Assembly: GCF_024807845.1 (NCBI RefSeq) | Contig: NZ_JANUEQ010000001.1 | Coordinates: 1,296,900-1,360,899, forward strand | From: Klebsiella sp. BIGb0407 | Lineage (GTDB): Bacteria; Pseudomonadota; Gammaproteobacteria; Enterobacterales; Enterobacteriaceae | DNA length: 64,000 nt | Reading direction: 5' to 3' | In this document: positions 45,506 to 56,188 of the stretch, in pieces | Layout of the letters: each line of letters begins with the position of its first letter | Position numbering within the stretch: the first letter of the stretch is position 1 | Position numbers and translations under genes: made by a program | The notes under the pieces: model-generated | What the model saw: only the letters and a program-made list of their open reading frames with translations | Databases searched by the model: none | What the model was told of the DNA's origin: nothing

Positions 45506-48118
45506 TCAGGCTAATGCTTTCGTTATTTTCTCAAACAGATCGCCAGATAAATTATCCAGTCCTTTCAGTTGTTCCAGAGCGGCACGCATCATCTGCTGAC
45601 GTTCAGCATCATAGCGTTTCAGACGAATTAACGGCTCAATCAGCCGGGAAGCGACTTGTGGGTTACGACTATTCAGCTCAGTCAGCATTTCCGTCATAAA
45701 CTGATAACCACTGCCATCTTTAGCATGGAAAGCCGCCGGGTTATTGAGTGCAAACGCACCAATTAATGCCCGTGTACGGTTCGGATTGCTGAGACTAAAT
45801 GAACGATGGTTTAACAGCTTACGGATATTTTCCAGGGTATCGCTCGCCGGGCTGGTCGCTTGCAGCATAAACCACTTGTCCATGACCAGACCATCCTGAT
45901 GCCACTTCTCATCATAATGAGCCAGCAGCTCATCACGGCAAGGTAGCTCCGCTGCAACAGCCGCAGAAAGCGCAGCAATAGCATCGGTCATATTATCCGC
46001 TTCCTTGTACTGACGACGTACCAGGTTCAGAGCCAGGTCAGACTCACCAAATGCTAAATAACGCAGACAAGTATTGCGCAGGGCACGCTGACCAATATCA
46101 CTGTGGTTCACCTGATAATGCTCAAGTTTGTTCGCGTTATATACCGCCAGTAACTCATCTGCCAGTTCGGTTGCCAGAGTGCGGGTCAGTGAACCGTGAA
46201 CCTGAGCGATAGCCTGCGGGTTGATAACCGGGAACAGCTCAGCAATTTCATTTTGTGATGGAAGGGTCAGGATCTCACTCGCCAGTGCCGGAGAGATATG
46301 CTCATCAAGCAAAATAGCCCGGAAAGCATCAACGACATGAAGAGGTAAGGAAAGAGGTTGCCCCTGCTCACAGCGATTAACGTTGATTTTGATATACAGC
46401 GTCAGCAAGCTTTGTGCCGCATCCCAGCGAGAAAAGTCATTGCGGGCATGGCGCATCAAAAAGACTAACTGCTCGTCGCTCCATTTATAGTCCAGTTTTA
46501 CTGGCGCGGAGAATTCACGCAGTAATGACGGCACTGGCTGGAAATAGACATTATCAAAAACAAAGGTCTGTTCTGCCTGAGTTACATTCAGAACATGGTG
46601 GACCGGGTGACCGTCCTTCTGCAATGGAATGACCTTTCCTTCGTTATCATAGAGTTCAATATCGAATGGAATATGCAGCGGAACCTTTTCCTGCTGCTCA
46701 GCAGTCGGCGGGGTCATCTGACTGATAGTCAGACGATACTGCTCGGTTTGTGGATCATAATCATCACGTACAGTAACAACCGGCGTACCGGCTTGGCTGT
46801 ACCAGCGGCGGAAGTATGACAAATCAATATTTGAAGCATCTTCCATTGCCTGAACAAAATCATCACAGGTTGCAGCGCTGCCATCATGGCGCTCAAAGTA
46901 TAACTGCATGCCTTTCTGGAAGTTTTTCTCCCCCAGTAGCGTATGTAGCATACGAATGACTTCTGATCCTTTCTCATAAACAGTCAGGGTATAAAAGTTA
47001 TTCATCTCAATAACTTTATCCGGACGGATTGGATGAGCCATCGGGCTGGCATCTTCAGCAAACTGCATAGCACGCATGGTACGGACATTCTGGATACGAT
47101 TCACTGCGCGTGAGCCGAGATCAGAACTGAACTCCTGATCGCGGAATACTGTCAGCCCTTCTTTCAGGCTTAGCTGGAACCAGTCGCGGCAGGTCACACG
47201 GTTTCCGGTCCAGTTGTGAAAATACTCATGGCCGATAACGCGCTCAATATCGAGATAGTCTTTATCTGTTGCGGTTTCTGCACGCGCCAGAACAAACTTG
47301 GAGTTAAAGACATTCAATCCTTTGTTTTCCATCGCGCCCATATTAAAGAAGTCGACAGCGACAATCATGTAGATATCGAGGTCATACTCAAGTCCGAAAC
47401 GCTGTTCATCCCATTCCATTGAGGCTTTCAGAGAGGTCATTGCCCAGTCAGCGCGGCACAGATTGCCACGGTCAACAAACAGTTCCAGCGCAACATCACG
47501 GCCTGAACGCGTTTTAAAACTATCACGCAAAACATCAAAATCGCCGGCTACCAGCGCAAATAAGTAGCTCGGTTTAGGGAAGGGATCTTGCCACTGTACC
47601 CAGTGAAGCCCGCCTTCAAGCTCCCCCTCAGCGATACGGTTACCATTAGACAGCAAATAAGGGTATTTCTGCTTATCGGCAATAATTTTGGTGGTGAAAC
47701 GCGCCAGTACATCCGGGCGATCCAGATACCAGGTAATATGACGGAACCCTTCAGCTTCACATTGTGTACAGAGGGCTTCACCTGACTGATATAACCCTTC
47801 CAGAGCGGTATTGGCTGCAGGGCTAATTTCATTAACAATCGTCAGATTAAAAACATCCGGCAGTGATTCGATAACTAATACACTCGACTCCAGATGATAA
47901 TCAGTCCAGTCCCGCCCATCGACCTTGATGGACACCAGCGTCAAATCCTCACCATTAAGCCGCAGAGCAGCACTGGCTTCTCCCTGGCGAACAACGCGGC
48001 TTATCGCCGTTACTTGAGTCAGGGTGGCATCAAGAGAAAAGGTTAAATCAATATCAGTAATGGTAAAGTCTGGTGCACGATAATCGTGACGATATTTAGC
48101 TTGAGGCTGTTGTGTCAT
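45506..48118 (-). CDS. pepN: Aminopeptidase N
   Basis: An 870-residue M1 zinc aminopeptidase. GAMENKG binds the substrate N-terminus and HEYFHNW...LKEGLT is the HExxH-18-E zinc motif. It is the main broad-specificity cytosolic aminopeptidase. Full length as in E. coli (870). Divergent from pncB. Confidence 0.97.
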   Translation of the reverse strand: MTQQPQAKYRHDYRAPDFTITDIDLTFSLDATLTQVTAISRVVRQGEASAALRLNGEDLTLVSIKVDGRDWTDYHLESSVLVIESLPDVFNLTIVNEISPAANTALEGLYQSGEALCTQCEAEGFRHITWYLDRPDVLARFTTKIIADKQKYPYLLSNGNRIAEGELEGGLHWVQWQDPFPKPSYLFALVAGDFDVLRDSFKTRSGRDVALELFVDRGNLCRADWAMTSLKASMEWDEQRFGLEYDLDIYMIVAVDFFNMGAMENKGLNVFNSKFVLARAETATDKDYLDIERVIGHEYFHNWTGNRVTCRDWFQLSLKEGLTVFRDQEFSSDLGSRAVNRIQNVRTMRAMQFAEDASPMAHPIRPDKVIEMNNFYTLTVYEKGSEVIRMLHTLLGEKNFQKGMQLYFERHDGSAATCDDFVQAMEDASNIDLSYFRRWYSQAGTPVVTVRDDYDPQTEQYRLTISQMTPPTAEQQEKVPLHIPFDIELYDNEGKVIPLQKDGHPVHHVLNVTQAEQTFVFDNVYFQPVPSLLREFSAPVKLDYKWSDEQLVFLMRHARNDFSRWDAAQSLLTLYIKINVNRCEQGQPLSLPLHVVDAFRAILLDEHISPALASEILTLPSQNEIAELFPVINPQAIAQVHGSLTRTLATELADELLAVYNANKLEHYQVNHSDIGQRALRNTCLRYLAFGESDLALNLVRRQYKEADNMTDAIAALSAAVAAELPCRDELLAHYDEKWHQDGLVMDKWFMLQATSPASDTLENIRKLLNHRSFSLSNPNRTRALIGAFALNNPAAFHAKDGSGYQFMTEMLTELNSRNPQVASRLIEPLIRLKRYDAERQQMMRAALEQLKGLDNLSGDLFEKITKALA

Positions 48119-48589
48119 AAAAACCTTCTTATTCAGCCGTAGATAAACGGCATTCAGTCTGTTCCTGTTGCACTAATGTTACCACGCAGAATCTTTATCC
48201 AGCGAACGAAGAATGCTAAGTCGTTTCCACGCCCTGAAAGCTATTGCAGATATCGATACTCTTTTGCCTGGTAACCCGTAATCTCGCATCACTAAATAAA
48301 ACGTTAAACTACCGCTACGTTAGCCTGTATCTACCCATTCCAGCCAGTGTGAGCGGGGAACGTATTGCATCACAGACCAGTCATAGCTTGAATTATTTTG
48401 GCTATATAACACCATAATAAATATTAAAAGTTTGGCTAAATCCAGCCTGCGGCACGAATTGCCATCGACCCTGTATGCCCGCTGTGTTGTGATCTTACTT
48501 CAATAAACAGATAATCAAGGTATACTCCCGGCTCATTATTTGCCTGTACTTGATGGAAACGCTCCTGTGAGAGGATGCTGAAACGCGCC
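48119..48589. other. pepN-pncB divergent intergenic region
   Basis: About 470 bases with promoters for both genes. TATACT at 48521-48530 is a likely -10 box for pncB. I looked for a gene or a NadR-type inverted repeat and saw neither clearly. Confidence 0.5.
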
Positions 48590-49792
48590 ATGACTCGACA
48601 CGCTTCCCCAATATTACAATCGCTGCTGGATACTGATGCTTATAAGCTTCATATGCAGCAAGCCGTTTTTCACCTCTATGACGAGGTTGTCGTTACAGCG
48701 GAATTCCGTTGTCGCGGTGACGACCTGTTAGGCATTTATGCCGACGCCGTTCGTGAGCAAATTGGTTTTATGCAACATCTGGCATTGAGCCCGGAAGAAT
48801 TTAACTGGCTTAAAGGATTACCTTTCTTTAAAGCGGACTACCTTAACTGGCTTAATCAGTTCCGCTTTGACCCTTCTCAGGTTGAGGTGACGAATAACCA
48901 GGGCCATTTGGATATCCGCTTAACCGGCCCCTGGCGTGAGGTGATTTTATGGGAAGTTCCCCTGCTTGCCATGATAAGCGAGGTTGCCCATCGCCATCGT
49001 TCGCCTGATGCCAGTATACACCTGGCGCTCGATCATCTGGAAAATAAGCTCAATGATTTTAATCGGTTAACCCAGAATATAGATTTGAGTGCTTTTCGGT
49101 TGATGGATTTTGGCACCCGCCGCCGTTTCTCACGTGAGGTACAACAGGCGATAGTCACGCGTTTGCGGGATGAGCCCTGGTTTGTCGGTACCAGTAACTA
49201 TTCTCTGGCCCGTATCCTGAATCTGACACCTATGGGAACTCAGGCGCATGAATGGTTCCAGGCTCATCAGCAAATCAGCCCGACGCTGGCCAGTAGCCAG
49301 CGAGCTGCGCTGCAAGCCTGGCTGGATGAATATCCCGACAGTTTAGGCATCGCCTTAACAGACTGTATTACTATGGATGCCTTCCTGCGCGATTTTGACC
49401 ATAATTTTGCCACGCGTTACCAGGGGCTACGCCATGATTCAGGCGATCCCTTCGCCTGGGGTGAAAAAGCGATAGCGCACTACCGCTCGCTGGGGATCGA
49501 CCCAATGAGCAAGGTGCTGGTATTCTCGGATAATCTTGATTTGGCTAAGTCTGTAGAGCTGTACCGTCATTTTTCAGAACGTGTGCAGCTCAGTTTCGGG
49601 ATCGGTACTCGCCTGACCTGTGATATTCCGCAGGTTAAGCCGCTCAATATTGTGATTAAACTGGTTGAGTGCAACGGTAAACCGGTCGCCAAATTGTCCG
49701 ACAGTCCGGGTAAAACGATATGCCTGGATAAAGCCTTTGTGCGTGCGCTGCGTGAAGCCTTCAGTCTGCCTGAAGTCAAAAAAGCCAGCTGA
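48590..49792 (+). CDS. pncB: Nicotinate phosphoribosyltransferase
   Basis: A 400-residue enzyme of NAD salvage making nicotinate mononucleotide from nicotinate and [44 protein letters not shown] and [10 protein letters not shown] are family signatures, and the active-site His lies in LRHDSGD. Start chosen at ATG 48590 ([19 protein letters not shown]) to match the 400-residue E. coli protein. Confidence 0.97.
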   Translation: MTRHASPILQSLLDTDAYKLHMQQAVFHLYDEVVVTAEFRCRGDDLLGIYADAVREQIGFMQHLALSPEEFNWLKGLPFFKADYLNWLNQFRFDPSQVEVTNNQGHLDIRLTGPWREVILWEVPLLAMISEVAHRHRSPDASIHLALDHLENKLNDFNRLTQNIDLSAFRLMDFGTRRRFSREVQQAIVTRLRDEPWFVGTSNYSLARILNLTPMGTQAHEWFQAHQQISPTLASSQRAALQAWLDEYPDSLGIALTDCITMDAFLRDFDHNFATRYQGLRHDSGDPFAWGEKAIAHYRSLGIDPMSKVLVFSDNLDLAKSVELYRHFSERVQLSFGIGTRLTCDIPQVKPLNIVIKLVECNGKPVAKLSDSPGKTICLDKAFVRALREAFSLPEVKKAS

Positions 49793-49796
49793 TTAA

Positions 49797-49838
49797 TGGC
49801 AGGTTTTTGCGGTGTAAAATCCCCATAGCCTGCCATAA
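49797..49838 (+). terminator. Hairpin after pncB
   Basis: TGGCAGG and CCTGCCA pair around a loop of about 25 bases just after the pncB stop. No strong T-tract follows, so it may be an RNA-stabilising structure. Confidence 0.45.
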
Positions 49839-49871
49839 CATGATTTCTTCATAGCAGACAGTGAATTCTTC

Positions 49872-49927
49872 TTGTCTGCTGACACACGACAAGTAATATA
49901 GATAGCCCCTTTCGGGCTAATTTTTTA
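49872..49927 (+). promoter_or_regulatory. asnS promoter with a hairpin at the transcript start
   Basis: TTGTCT (49872-49877) and TAATAT (49894-49899), 16 bases apart, form a credible promoter. Immediately downstream AGCCC-CTTTCG-GGGCT style stem (49904-49918) is followed by AATTTTTTATT. The hairpin could be the pncB terminator or a 5' structure of asnS mRNA. Confidence 0.5.
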
Positions 49928-49952
49928 TTGACCATTAAATAGAGAGAAAACT

Positions 49953-51353
49953 ATGAGCGTTGTGCCTGTAGCCGACGTACTCCAGGGCCGTGCAGCCGTT
50001 GACAGTGAAGTCACCGTGCGCGGATGGGTGCGTACTCGGAGAGATTCAAAAGCTGGTATCTCCTTCCTTGCCATTTATGATGGCTCCTGCTTTGATCCTG
50101 TACAGGCTGTTATTAATAATTCTCTGCCCAATTATAATGACGAGATACTGCACCTGACGACAGGCTGTTCAGTTATCGTTACAGGCACCGTGGTTGCTTC
50201 TCCGGGCCAGGGCCAGAGTTTTGAAATACAGGCACTTCAGGTTGAAGTTACAGGCTGGGTTGATGATCCTGATACCTACCCAATGGCCGCTAAACGCCAT
50301 AGCATTGAGTATCTGCGTGAAGTTGCACACTTACGCCCACGGACTAACCTGATTGGTGCCGTTGCCCGCGTACGTCATACTCTGGCGCAAGCTCTGCATC
50401 GTTTCTTTGATGAGCAAGGGTATTTCTGGGTTTCAACGCCACTGATTACCGCTTCTGACACAGAAGGTGCCGGTGAAATGTTCCGCGTATCCACGCTGGA
50501 CATGGAAAACCTGCCTCGCACCCCAGAAGGAAAAGTCGACTTTGATAAAGATTTCTTTGGAAAAGAGTCCTTCCTGACGGTATCCGGTCAGTTAAATGGC
50601 GAAACCTACGCTTGTGCCTTATCTAAAGTGTATACCTTTGGTCCGACTTTCCGTGCTGAGAACTCCAATACCAGTCGTCATCTGGCAGAGTTCTGGATGC
50701 TGGAACCTGAAGTGGCTTTTGCTAACCTGGACGATGCCGCGGGTCTGGCAGAAGCAATGCTGAAATACGTCTTTAATGCAGTACTTGAAGAGCGTATGGA
50801 TGATATGAAGTTCTTCGCCGATCGTGTTGATAAAGAAGCTATTGAGCGTCTGCAGAACTTTATTAAGGCAGATTTCGCTCAGGTTGATTATACCGATGCC
50901 GTTGAAATCCTGCTGAATTGTGGTCAGAAATTTGAAAACCCTGTTTTCTGGGGTGTTGATCTCTCTTCCGAACATGAGCGTTATCTGGCAGAGCAGCACT
51001 TTAAAGCTCCTGTGGTTGTGAAAAACTATCCAAAAGACATTAAGGCCTTCTATATGCGCCTTAATGAAGACGGTAAGACCGTTGCTGCAATGGATGTTCT
51101 GGCCCCGGGTATCGGTGAAATCATCGGTGGTTCCCAGCGTGAAGAGCGTCTGGATGTGTTAGATGCACGTCTGGCAGAAATGGGACTGAATAAAGAAGAT
51201 TACTGGTGGTACCGCGATCTGCGCCGCTATGGCACCGTACCGCACTCAGGCTTCGGACTTGGCTTTGAGCGTCTGATTGCTTATGTGACCGGTGTTCAGA
51301 ACGTACGTGACGTGATTCCTTTCCCGCGTACTCCACGTAACGCTAGTTTCTAG
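49953..51353 (+). CDS. asnS: Asparaginyl-tRNA synthetase
   Basis: A 466-residue class IIb synthetase. N-terminal OB-fold anticodon domain ([26 protein letters not shown]), then motif 2 [21 protein letters not shown] and motif 3 [15 protein letters not shown]. It charges tRNA-Asn. Full E. coli length. Confidence 0.98.
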   Translation: MSVVPVADVLQGRAAVDSEVTVRGWVRTRRDSKAGISFLAIYDGSCFDPVQAVINNSLPNYNDEILHLTTGCSVIVTGTVVASPGQGQSFEIQALQVEVTGWVDDPDTYPMAAKRHSIEYLREVAHLRPRTNLIGAVARVRHTLAQALHRFFDEQGYFWVSTPLITASDTEGAGEMFRVSTLDMENLPRTPEGKVDFDKDFFGKESFLTVSGQLNGETYACALSKVYTFGPTFRAENSNTSRHLAEFWMLEPEVAFANLDDAAGLAEAMLKYVFNAVLEERMDDMKFFADRVDKEAIERLQNFIKADFAQVDYTDAVEILLNCGQKFENPVFWGVDLSSEHERYLAEQHFKAPVVVKNYPKDIKAFYMRLNEDGKTVAAMDVLAPGIGEIIGGSQREERLDVLDARLAEMGLNKEDYWWYRDLRRYGTVPHSGFGLGFERLIAYVTGVQNVRDVIPFPRTPRNASF

Positions 51354-52112
51354 TAATCAAACAGCCTGAATCACTCAGGCCTCTTACAGGTGCTCAGACC
51401 GTCGATAAAGAATTTATCACTCGGCGTTCTGGGTACCCGTATTCCCCTCTCTTTATTTAATCTCTAAACCGATTCTTTACCCGCTTTCATTCCCACTCTA
51501 TCTGTAGTCAGACGTGGTACTACTCCTCTTCCTCTTTCTGCCTGCATTAAAAATACGACAAGTGACGGTGTTTTCTTTGCACATATTTTATTAATGATTG
51601 ATATTTAAATGTCAATTTCAACCGTTTTCATATGTAACCTGGTTACAAGGTATTTCTTACAATTAGGGGGAAATAGACCATTTTGATGAACTGAGGGGCT
51701 GAATTTGTTTCACGATAAATACCGCACTTTTTGGCAATCTTTCCCCCTAAGCCACGCGTTCTTTTGCTTTCCGGCAAACCCGGATAGATCAACCTTATTT
51801 GATGCAAATCATGCTTATACAAATTAAACATAAGCAATTCATATATATACGTTAAGAAAAAATCCTCTCATTAATTATTAAGCCGAAGTTTGAATTAGTT
51901 CACAAAGTTCCATCAAATTCACATATTGTTACACATATTTTCCATCTGTTACTTAGTTTTGATATTTGTAGCACTTTCAGGCTAGCGAAACGATGTCATG
52001 GATGGAAAGATGCCTTCAGACACAGAAAGACACCAAACTCTCATCGGCAGTTTTGTAAGAAATTGTTGACGGCAGTGGCAGGTGTTCATAAAACCAATGA
52101 GGGTAATAAATA
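51354..52112 (+). promoter_or_regulatory. ompF promoter, OmpR sites and 5' leader
   Basis: About 760 bases. A hairpin GCCTGA-ATCAC-TCAGGC (51364-51380) follows asnS. The last 155 bases match the E. coli ompF region: TTGATATTTGTAGCACTTTCA (51958-51978) is the F3-type OmpR box, and GATGGAAAGATGCC, AGACACCAAACTCTCATC and TGACGGCAGTGGCAGGTG are conserved in the leader up to GAGGGTAATAAATA, the micF-paired part. The central 400 bases are AT-rich with nothing recognised. Confidence 0.75.
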
Positions 52113-53243
52113 ATGATGAAGCGCAACATTCTGGCAGTGATCATCCCTGCTATCCTGGTAGCTGGTTCTGTTAACGCTGCTGAGATCTACAACAAAGACG
52201 GCAACAAATTAGACTTCTACGGTAAAGTTGTTGGTGAGCGCGGCTTCAATACCAACGATGAAAACAAAGACAAGGGCACCAAAAAAGGCAGCAGCGATGC
52301 TTCCTATGGCCAGATTGGCTTCAAAGGTGAAACTCAGATCAATTCTGACCTGGTCGGTTTTGGTCGTTGGGAATACCGTGCTAAAGCAAGCAAAGAAGAA
52401 GGCAACCAGGATAACGTAACCCGTCTGGCATTCGCTGGTCTGAAAGCGGGTGAAGCTGGCTCCCTGAGCTACGGCCGTAACCACGGTATCGTTTATGATG
52501 TTGAATCATACACCGATATGGCTCCATCTTACTCAGGTGAAACTTGGGGCGGTAACGTTGATAACTTCATGAACAACCGTACCACGGGTGTTCTGACTTA
52601 TCGTAACACTGACTTCTTCGGTCACGTTGAAGGTCTGAACTTTGGTATCCAGTACCAGGCTAAAAACGACCGTACTGACCCAACCAAAGCTAACGGCGAA
52701 GGTATCGGTTACTCAGCAGAATATAACTTTGCTGAAGGCTTTGCTCTGACTGGCGCATACAGCAACTCTAAGCGTACCGGCAATCAGCAAACAGACCTGG
52801 GTAACGGTGCTAAACACGCTGAAGCCTTTGCTTTCGGTGCTAAATACGATGCCAACAATATCTATCTGGCAGCAGCGTATGCAGAAACCCGTAACATGAG
52901 CAACGTGGCGAATGGCTTCCTGACAGCAGCTCCAACAGTCGCTGCTGGAAAAACTGAAAACTTAGAAATGATCGCTCAGTATCAATTCGATTTCGGTCTG
53001 CGTCCATCTCTGTCCTTCGTTCACTCTAAAGGCAAAGACCTGTATGAAGTTGGTGGTCAGAAAGTTAATGCTGAACTGGCTAAATACATCACTGTTGGTA
53101 CTTACTACTACTTCAACAAAAACTTCAGCGTTTACGGTGACTACCGTATCAACCTGCTGAGCACCTCAGAAGCTGAGAAAACTGACGGTGGCTGGATTGG
53201 TTCTGACAACCAGGGCGTTCTTGGTGTAGCTTACCAGTTCTAA
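52113..53243 (+). CDS. ompF: OmpF-type trimeric porin
   Basis: A 376-residue porin: signal peptide MMKRNILAVIIPAILVAGSVNA, mature start AEIYNKDGNKLDFYGKVV, sixteen-strand barrel ending GVLGVAYQF with the C-terminal Phe. Position between asnS and aspC and the leader identify it as ompF. Loop 3 has SYTDMAPSYSGETWGG where E. coli OmpF and OmpC have DMLPEFGGDT/PEFGGDT, so the constriction Glu117 is replaced by Ser. Regulated by OmpR and probably by MicF. Confidence 0.93.
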   Translation: MMKRNILAVIIPAILVAGSVNAAEIYNKDGNKLDFYGKVVGERGFNTNDENKDKGTKKGSSDASYGQIGFKGETQINSDLVGFGRWEYRAKASKEEGNQDNVTRLAFAGLKAGEAGSLSYGRNHGIVYDVESYTDMAPSYSGETWGGNVDNFMNNRTTGVLTYRNTDFFGHVEGLNFGIQYQAKNDRTDPTKANGEGIGYSAEYNFAEGFALTGAYSNSKRTGNQQTDLGNGAKHAEAFAFGAKYDANNIYLAAAYAETRNMSNVANGFLTAAPTVAAGKTENLEMIAQYQFDFGLRPSLSFVHSKGKDLYEVGGQKVNAELAKYITVGTYYYFNKNFSVYGDYRINLLSTSEAEKTDGGWIGSDNQGVLGVAYQF

Positions 53244-53273
53244 TATCCGGCAAAATATTTGTCTGATGTGAAT

Positions 53274-53301
53274 AAAAACAGGACGTAAGTCCTGTTTTTT
53301 T
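53274..53301 (+). terminator. ompF terminator
   Basis: AAAACAGGAC-GTAA-GTCCTGTTTT stem followed by further T residues, 30 bases after the stop. Confidence 0.92.
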
Positions 53302-53428
53302 ATGCCTGAAAAGCACAACAAACCGCTTAATAATTTCCCTTCATTCTTTTTTGTGCAAACGGTTGGCATTTAGTACAACTGCGGGTAACCTGATATTAAT
53401 TTCTCCCGCTATCTCTATGGAACCCGTT

Positions 53429-54619
53429 ATGTTTGAGAACATTACTGCTGCCCCTGCTGACCCAATTCTGGGCCTGGCTGACCTGTTTCGTGCCGATGAC
53501 CGTGATAATAAAATTAACCTGGGTATTGGCGTCTATAAAGATGAAACGGGTAATACACCGGTTCTGACCAGCGTTAAAAAAGCTGAGCTTTATTTGCTGG
53601 AAAATGAAGTCACAAAAAACTATCTCAGCATTGACGGTATTCCCGCATTTGGTCAATGCACCCAGGAGCTGTTATTTGGTAAAGGCAGCCCGATTAGCGA
53701 AGCGAAACGTGCACGTACAGCACAAACCCCTGGCGGCACCGGCGCACTGCGTGTAGCTGCTGATTTTATCGCGCATAACACCTCTGCAAAACGTGTCTGG
53801 GTGAGTAATCCTAGCTGGCCAAACCATAAGAACGTTTTCGAGTCTGCGGGTCTGGAAGTTTGCGAGTACAACTATTACGACGCAGCTAACCATAGCCTTA
53901 ACTTCACAGGTCTGATTGACAGCCTGCAAGCGGCACAAGCTGGTGACGTAGTGCTGTTCCACGGTTGCTGTCATAACCCTACCGGTATCGATCCAACTTT
54001 CGAACAGTGGCAGACACTGTGTGAGATGTCGCTGGAAAAAGGCTGGTTACCGCTGTTTGACTTCGCCTACCAGGGCTTTGCGCGTGGTCTGGAAGAAGAT
54101 GCTGAAGGTCTGCGTCTGTTCGCAGCAAGCCATCAAGAACTGATCGTCGCCAGCTCTTACTCCAAGAACTTTGGTCTGTACAACGAACGTGTTGGTGCCT
54201 GTACTCTGGTTGCGGCTGATGCCGAAACCGTTGATCGCGCCTTTAGTCAGGTAAAAGCGACTATTCGTGCCAACTACTCTAACCCACCAGCACACGGTGC
54301 TGCGGTTGTCGCAACGATTCTGAGCAATGAAGCACTGCGTACCCTCTGGGAACAAGAACTGACTGAAATGCGTCAGCGTATCCACCGTATGCGTCAGTTG
54401 TTTGTGAATACCCTGCAAGAAAAAGGTGCCAGCCGTGACTTCAGCTTTATCATTGATCAGAACGGTATGTTCTCTTTCAGCGGCTTAAGCAAAGAACAGG
54501 TACTGCGTCTGCGTGAAGAGTTCGGCATCTATGCGGTGGCTTCAGGTCGCATTAACGTCGCCGGGCTGACGCCGGACAATATGTCTCCGCTGTGTGAAGC
54601 TATCGTTGCGGTGCTGTAA
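53429..54619 (+). CDS. aspC: Aspartate aminotransferase
   Basis: A 396-residue class I aminotransferase interconverting aspartate/2-oxoglutarate with oxaloacetate/glutamate. [16 protein letters not shown] carries the PLP lysine, and [11 protein letters not shown] and the C-terminal GRINVAGL with the substrate Arg are present. Start at ATG 53429 ([20 protein letters not shown]) gives the E. coli length. Confidence 0.97.
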   Translation: MFENITAAPADPILGLADLFRADDRDNKINLGIGVYKDETGNTPVLTSVKKAELYLLENEVTKNYLSIDGIPAFGQCTQELLFGKGSPISEAKRARTAQTPGGTGALRVAADFIAHNTSAKRVWVSNPSWPNHKNVFESAGLEVCEYNYYDAANHSLNFTGLIDSLQAAQAGDVVLFHGCCHNPTGIDPTFEQWQTLCEMSLEKGWLPLFDFAYQGFARGLEEDAEGLRLFAASHQELIVASSYSKNFGLYNERVGACTLVAADAETVDRAFSQVKATIRANYSNPPAHGAAVVATILSNEALRTLWEQELTEMRQRIHRMRQLFVNTLQEKGASRDFSFIIDQNGMFSFSGLSKEQVLRLREEFGIYAVASGRINVAGLTPDNMSPLCEAIVAVL

Positions 54620-54650
54620 TTAAATATACTGACATCAGATTGTCAGGACA

Positions 54651-54688
54651 AACCGCTGGCTACCAAAGGTGCCGGCGGTTTTTTATTA
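54651..54688 (+). terminator. aspC terminator
   Basis: AACCGCTGGC and GCCGGCGGTT form a stem with a 10-base loop, followed by TTTTATT. It lies between convergent aspC and gloC. Confidence 0.85.
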
Positions 54689-54697
54689 GCGAGGGTT

Positions 54698-55345
54698 CTA
54701 CCAGACAGGTAGCTCATCTTGTAAAAAAGGATTATTCCGCCGCTCTTCACCCAGAGTAGACATCGGGCCATGGCCGGGAATAAAAGTAACGTCATCGCCT
54801 AAAGGCAGTAATTTACGTTTGATAGCGTCAATTAATGCGCCGTGATCCCCACGCGGGAAGTCGCTACGCCCAACCCCGCCTTTGAAAATAACATCCCCAG
54901 AAACCAGTAACCGGGAAACCGGATCAAAAAAGACAATATGACCGGGCGTATGTCCGGGGCAATGCAGCACTTGAAATGTCGTTTCACCAACGTTCACGCT
55001 GTCGCCCTCTTCCAGCCATTGGTCTGGAACTAAAGGCTGACATTCTTCAAGACCGAACATCTGACTCTGCTGCGGGAGCCCTGTGAGCCAGAATTCGTCT
55101 TCTTTTTGCGGACCAATAACAGGAACATGTAAATAAGCAGCCAGCTCCGCCGCAGCACCGACATGATCCAGATGACCATGAGTTAACAGGATCTGCGTGA
55201 CCTTCACTCCCGTCTCTGTAATAGCGTGCTTAATCTGTTGCGCATCACCACCAGGATCGACCAGAGCTGCTTGCAGCGTCACCGGACACCAGACTAATGA
55301 ACAGTTTTGGGCAAACGGGGTGACGGGAATAATATGGTAGTTCAT
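54698..55345 (-). CDS. gloC: Type II glyoxalase YcbL (GloC)
   Basis: A 215-residue metallo-beta-lactamase-fold hydrolase with THGHLDHVG (HxHxDH), HCPGHTPGH and SGDVIF metal ligands. It hydrolyses S-lactoylglutathione to lactate, completing methylglyoxal detoxification and so complementing mgsA in the same window. Same length as E. coli YcbL. Confidence 0.93.
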   Translation of the reverse strand: MNYHIIPVTPFAQNCSLVWCPVTLQAALVDPGGDAQQIKHAITETGVKVTQILLTHGHLDHVGAAAELAAYLHVPVIGPQKEDEFWLTGLPQQSQMFGLEECQPLVPDQWLEEGDSVNVGETTFQVLHCPGHTPGHIVFFDPVSRLLVSGDVIFKGGVGRSDFPRGDHGALIDAIKRKLLPLGDDVTFIPGHGPMSTLGEERRNNPFLQDELPVW

Positions 55346-55384
55346 GCTGCTCCATTACCGGCGGGCTAACACCGGCTTGTTGTA

Positions 55385-55933
55385 TTACCAGTTTCTGACC
55401 GGTCCGGTATCAATATGTACGAAGTTACTGCGTGGATAATACCCTACTCCGCCTGCTTTCATAGAGAGTGCTGCTTTACGCACCTGACTTAATGCCACGC
55501 CGTCAATATGGAAGTCCATTGCCTGACCTTTGGTATGATAGCTCTTTTTCGCGACCCCACGGTGGTGGGCCCGCAGATCGTTATTAGTGTCAAGAGAGCG
55601 ATAGCCGGAGATTAACTGGACGGGTTTTTTAGTGCCTAACAAGACTTGCAGCCGATACAGCTGATCAAACAACGCGGTATCAATAGTAGTCATTTTATTA
55701 GCACGATAGTCGCGGAAAAAATGATTTAACCGGCTCAGTTCATCTTTGATATAACCTTTACCATCAAAGAATTCCGCTTTAAGCGACTCACCAGTATTGA
55801 GATTATTAAGAGTCAGGATACGCGGGCGTGGAGTCGAAAGTGTAGCTAGCGCGGGGAACGGCAACAGTGATGCACCGAGAGCTACGCCACCCAGGGCTAA
55901 TAGCTTGCGACGATAAGCGTCAAATTTATCCAT
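55385..55933 (-). CDS. ycbK: YcbK, DUF882 peptidase-like protein with Tat signal
   Basis: A 182-residue protein of the M15A-like DUF882 family. MDKFDAYRRKLLALGGVALGASLLPFPALA is a twin-arginine signal. ISGYRSLDTNNDLRAHHRGVAKKSYHTKGQAMDFHIDG contains the zinc ligands of a murein-DD/LD-carboxypeptidase-like site. It probably acts on peptidoglycan; activity of E. coli MepK (YcbK) is cleavage of 3-3 crosslinks, which fits the LD-transpeptidase gene next to it. Confidence 0.92.
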   Translation of the reverse strand: MDKFDAYRRKLLALGGVALGASLLPFPALATLSTPRPRILTLNNLNTGESLKAEFFDGKGYIKDELSRLNHFFRDYRANKMTTIDTALFDQLYRLQVLLGTKKPVQLISGYRSLDTNNDLRAHHRGVAKKSYHTKGQAMDFHIDGVALSQVRKAALSMKAGGVGYYPRSNFVHIDTGPVRNW

Positions 55934-55966
55934 TATTCAAAACCTAAAAAAATTATTGTGTATACC

Positions 55967-56031
55967 CGTCATACTTCAAGTTACGTGCAGGCTAAAATAC
56001 CAGCAGTCTGCAAGAAAGCTGAAGTATGAGG
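55967..56031. repeat. Intergenic palindromic repeat, copy 2
   Basis: CGTCATACTTCAAGTTACG at the left and GCTGAAGTATGAG at the right form an imperfect dyad. The left arm is shared, inverted, with the element at 18338-18388. Sequences of this type are scattered between genes in many Enterobacterales. Confidence 0.55.
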
Positions 56032-56188
56032 AGTACATTTAATGCGCGTTTTTACGCGAGCACAGCAAACCATAACTGTCTGAGGTTTTGACGTCAAGAC
56101 CGTATATCACGCAGTTTTGCCCGAGGAGCGAAAAGTCACTGGTGACTATTCGGCATCCTGGGCATCAATACCGTTATGACTTCGCCGC

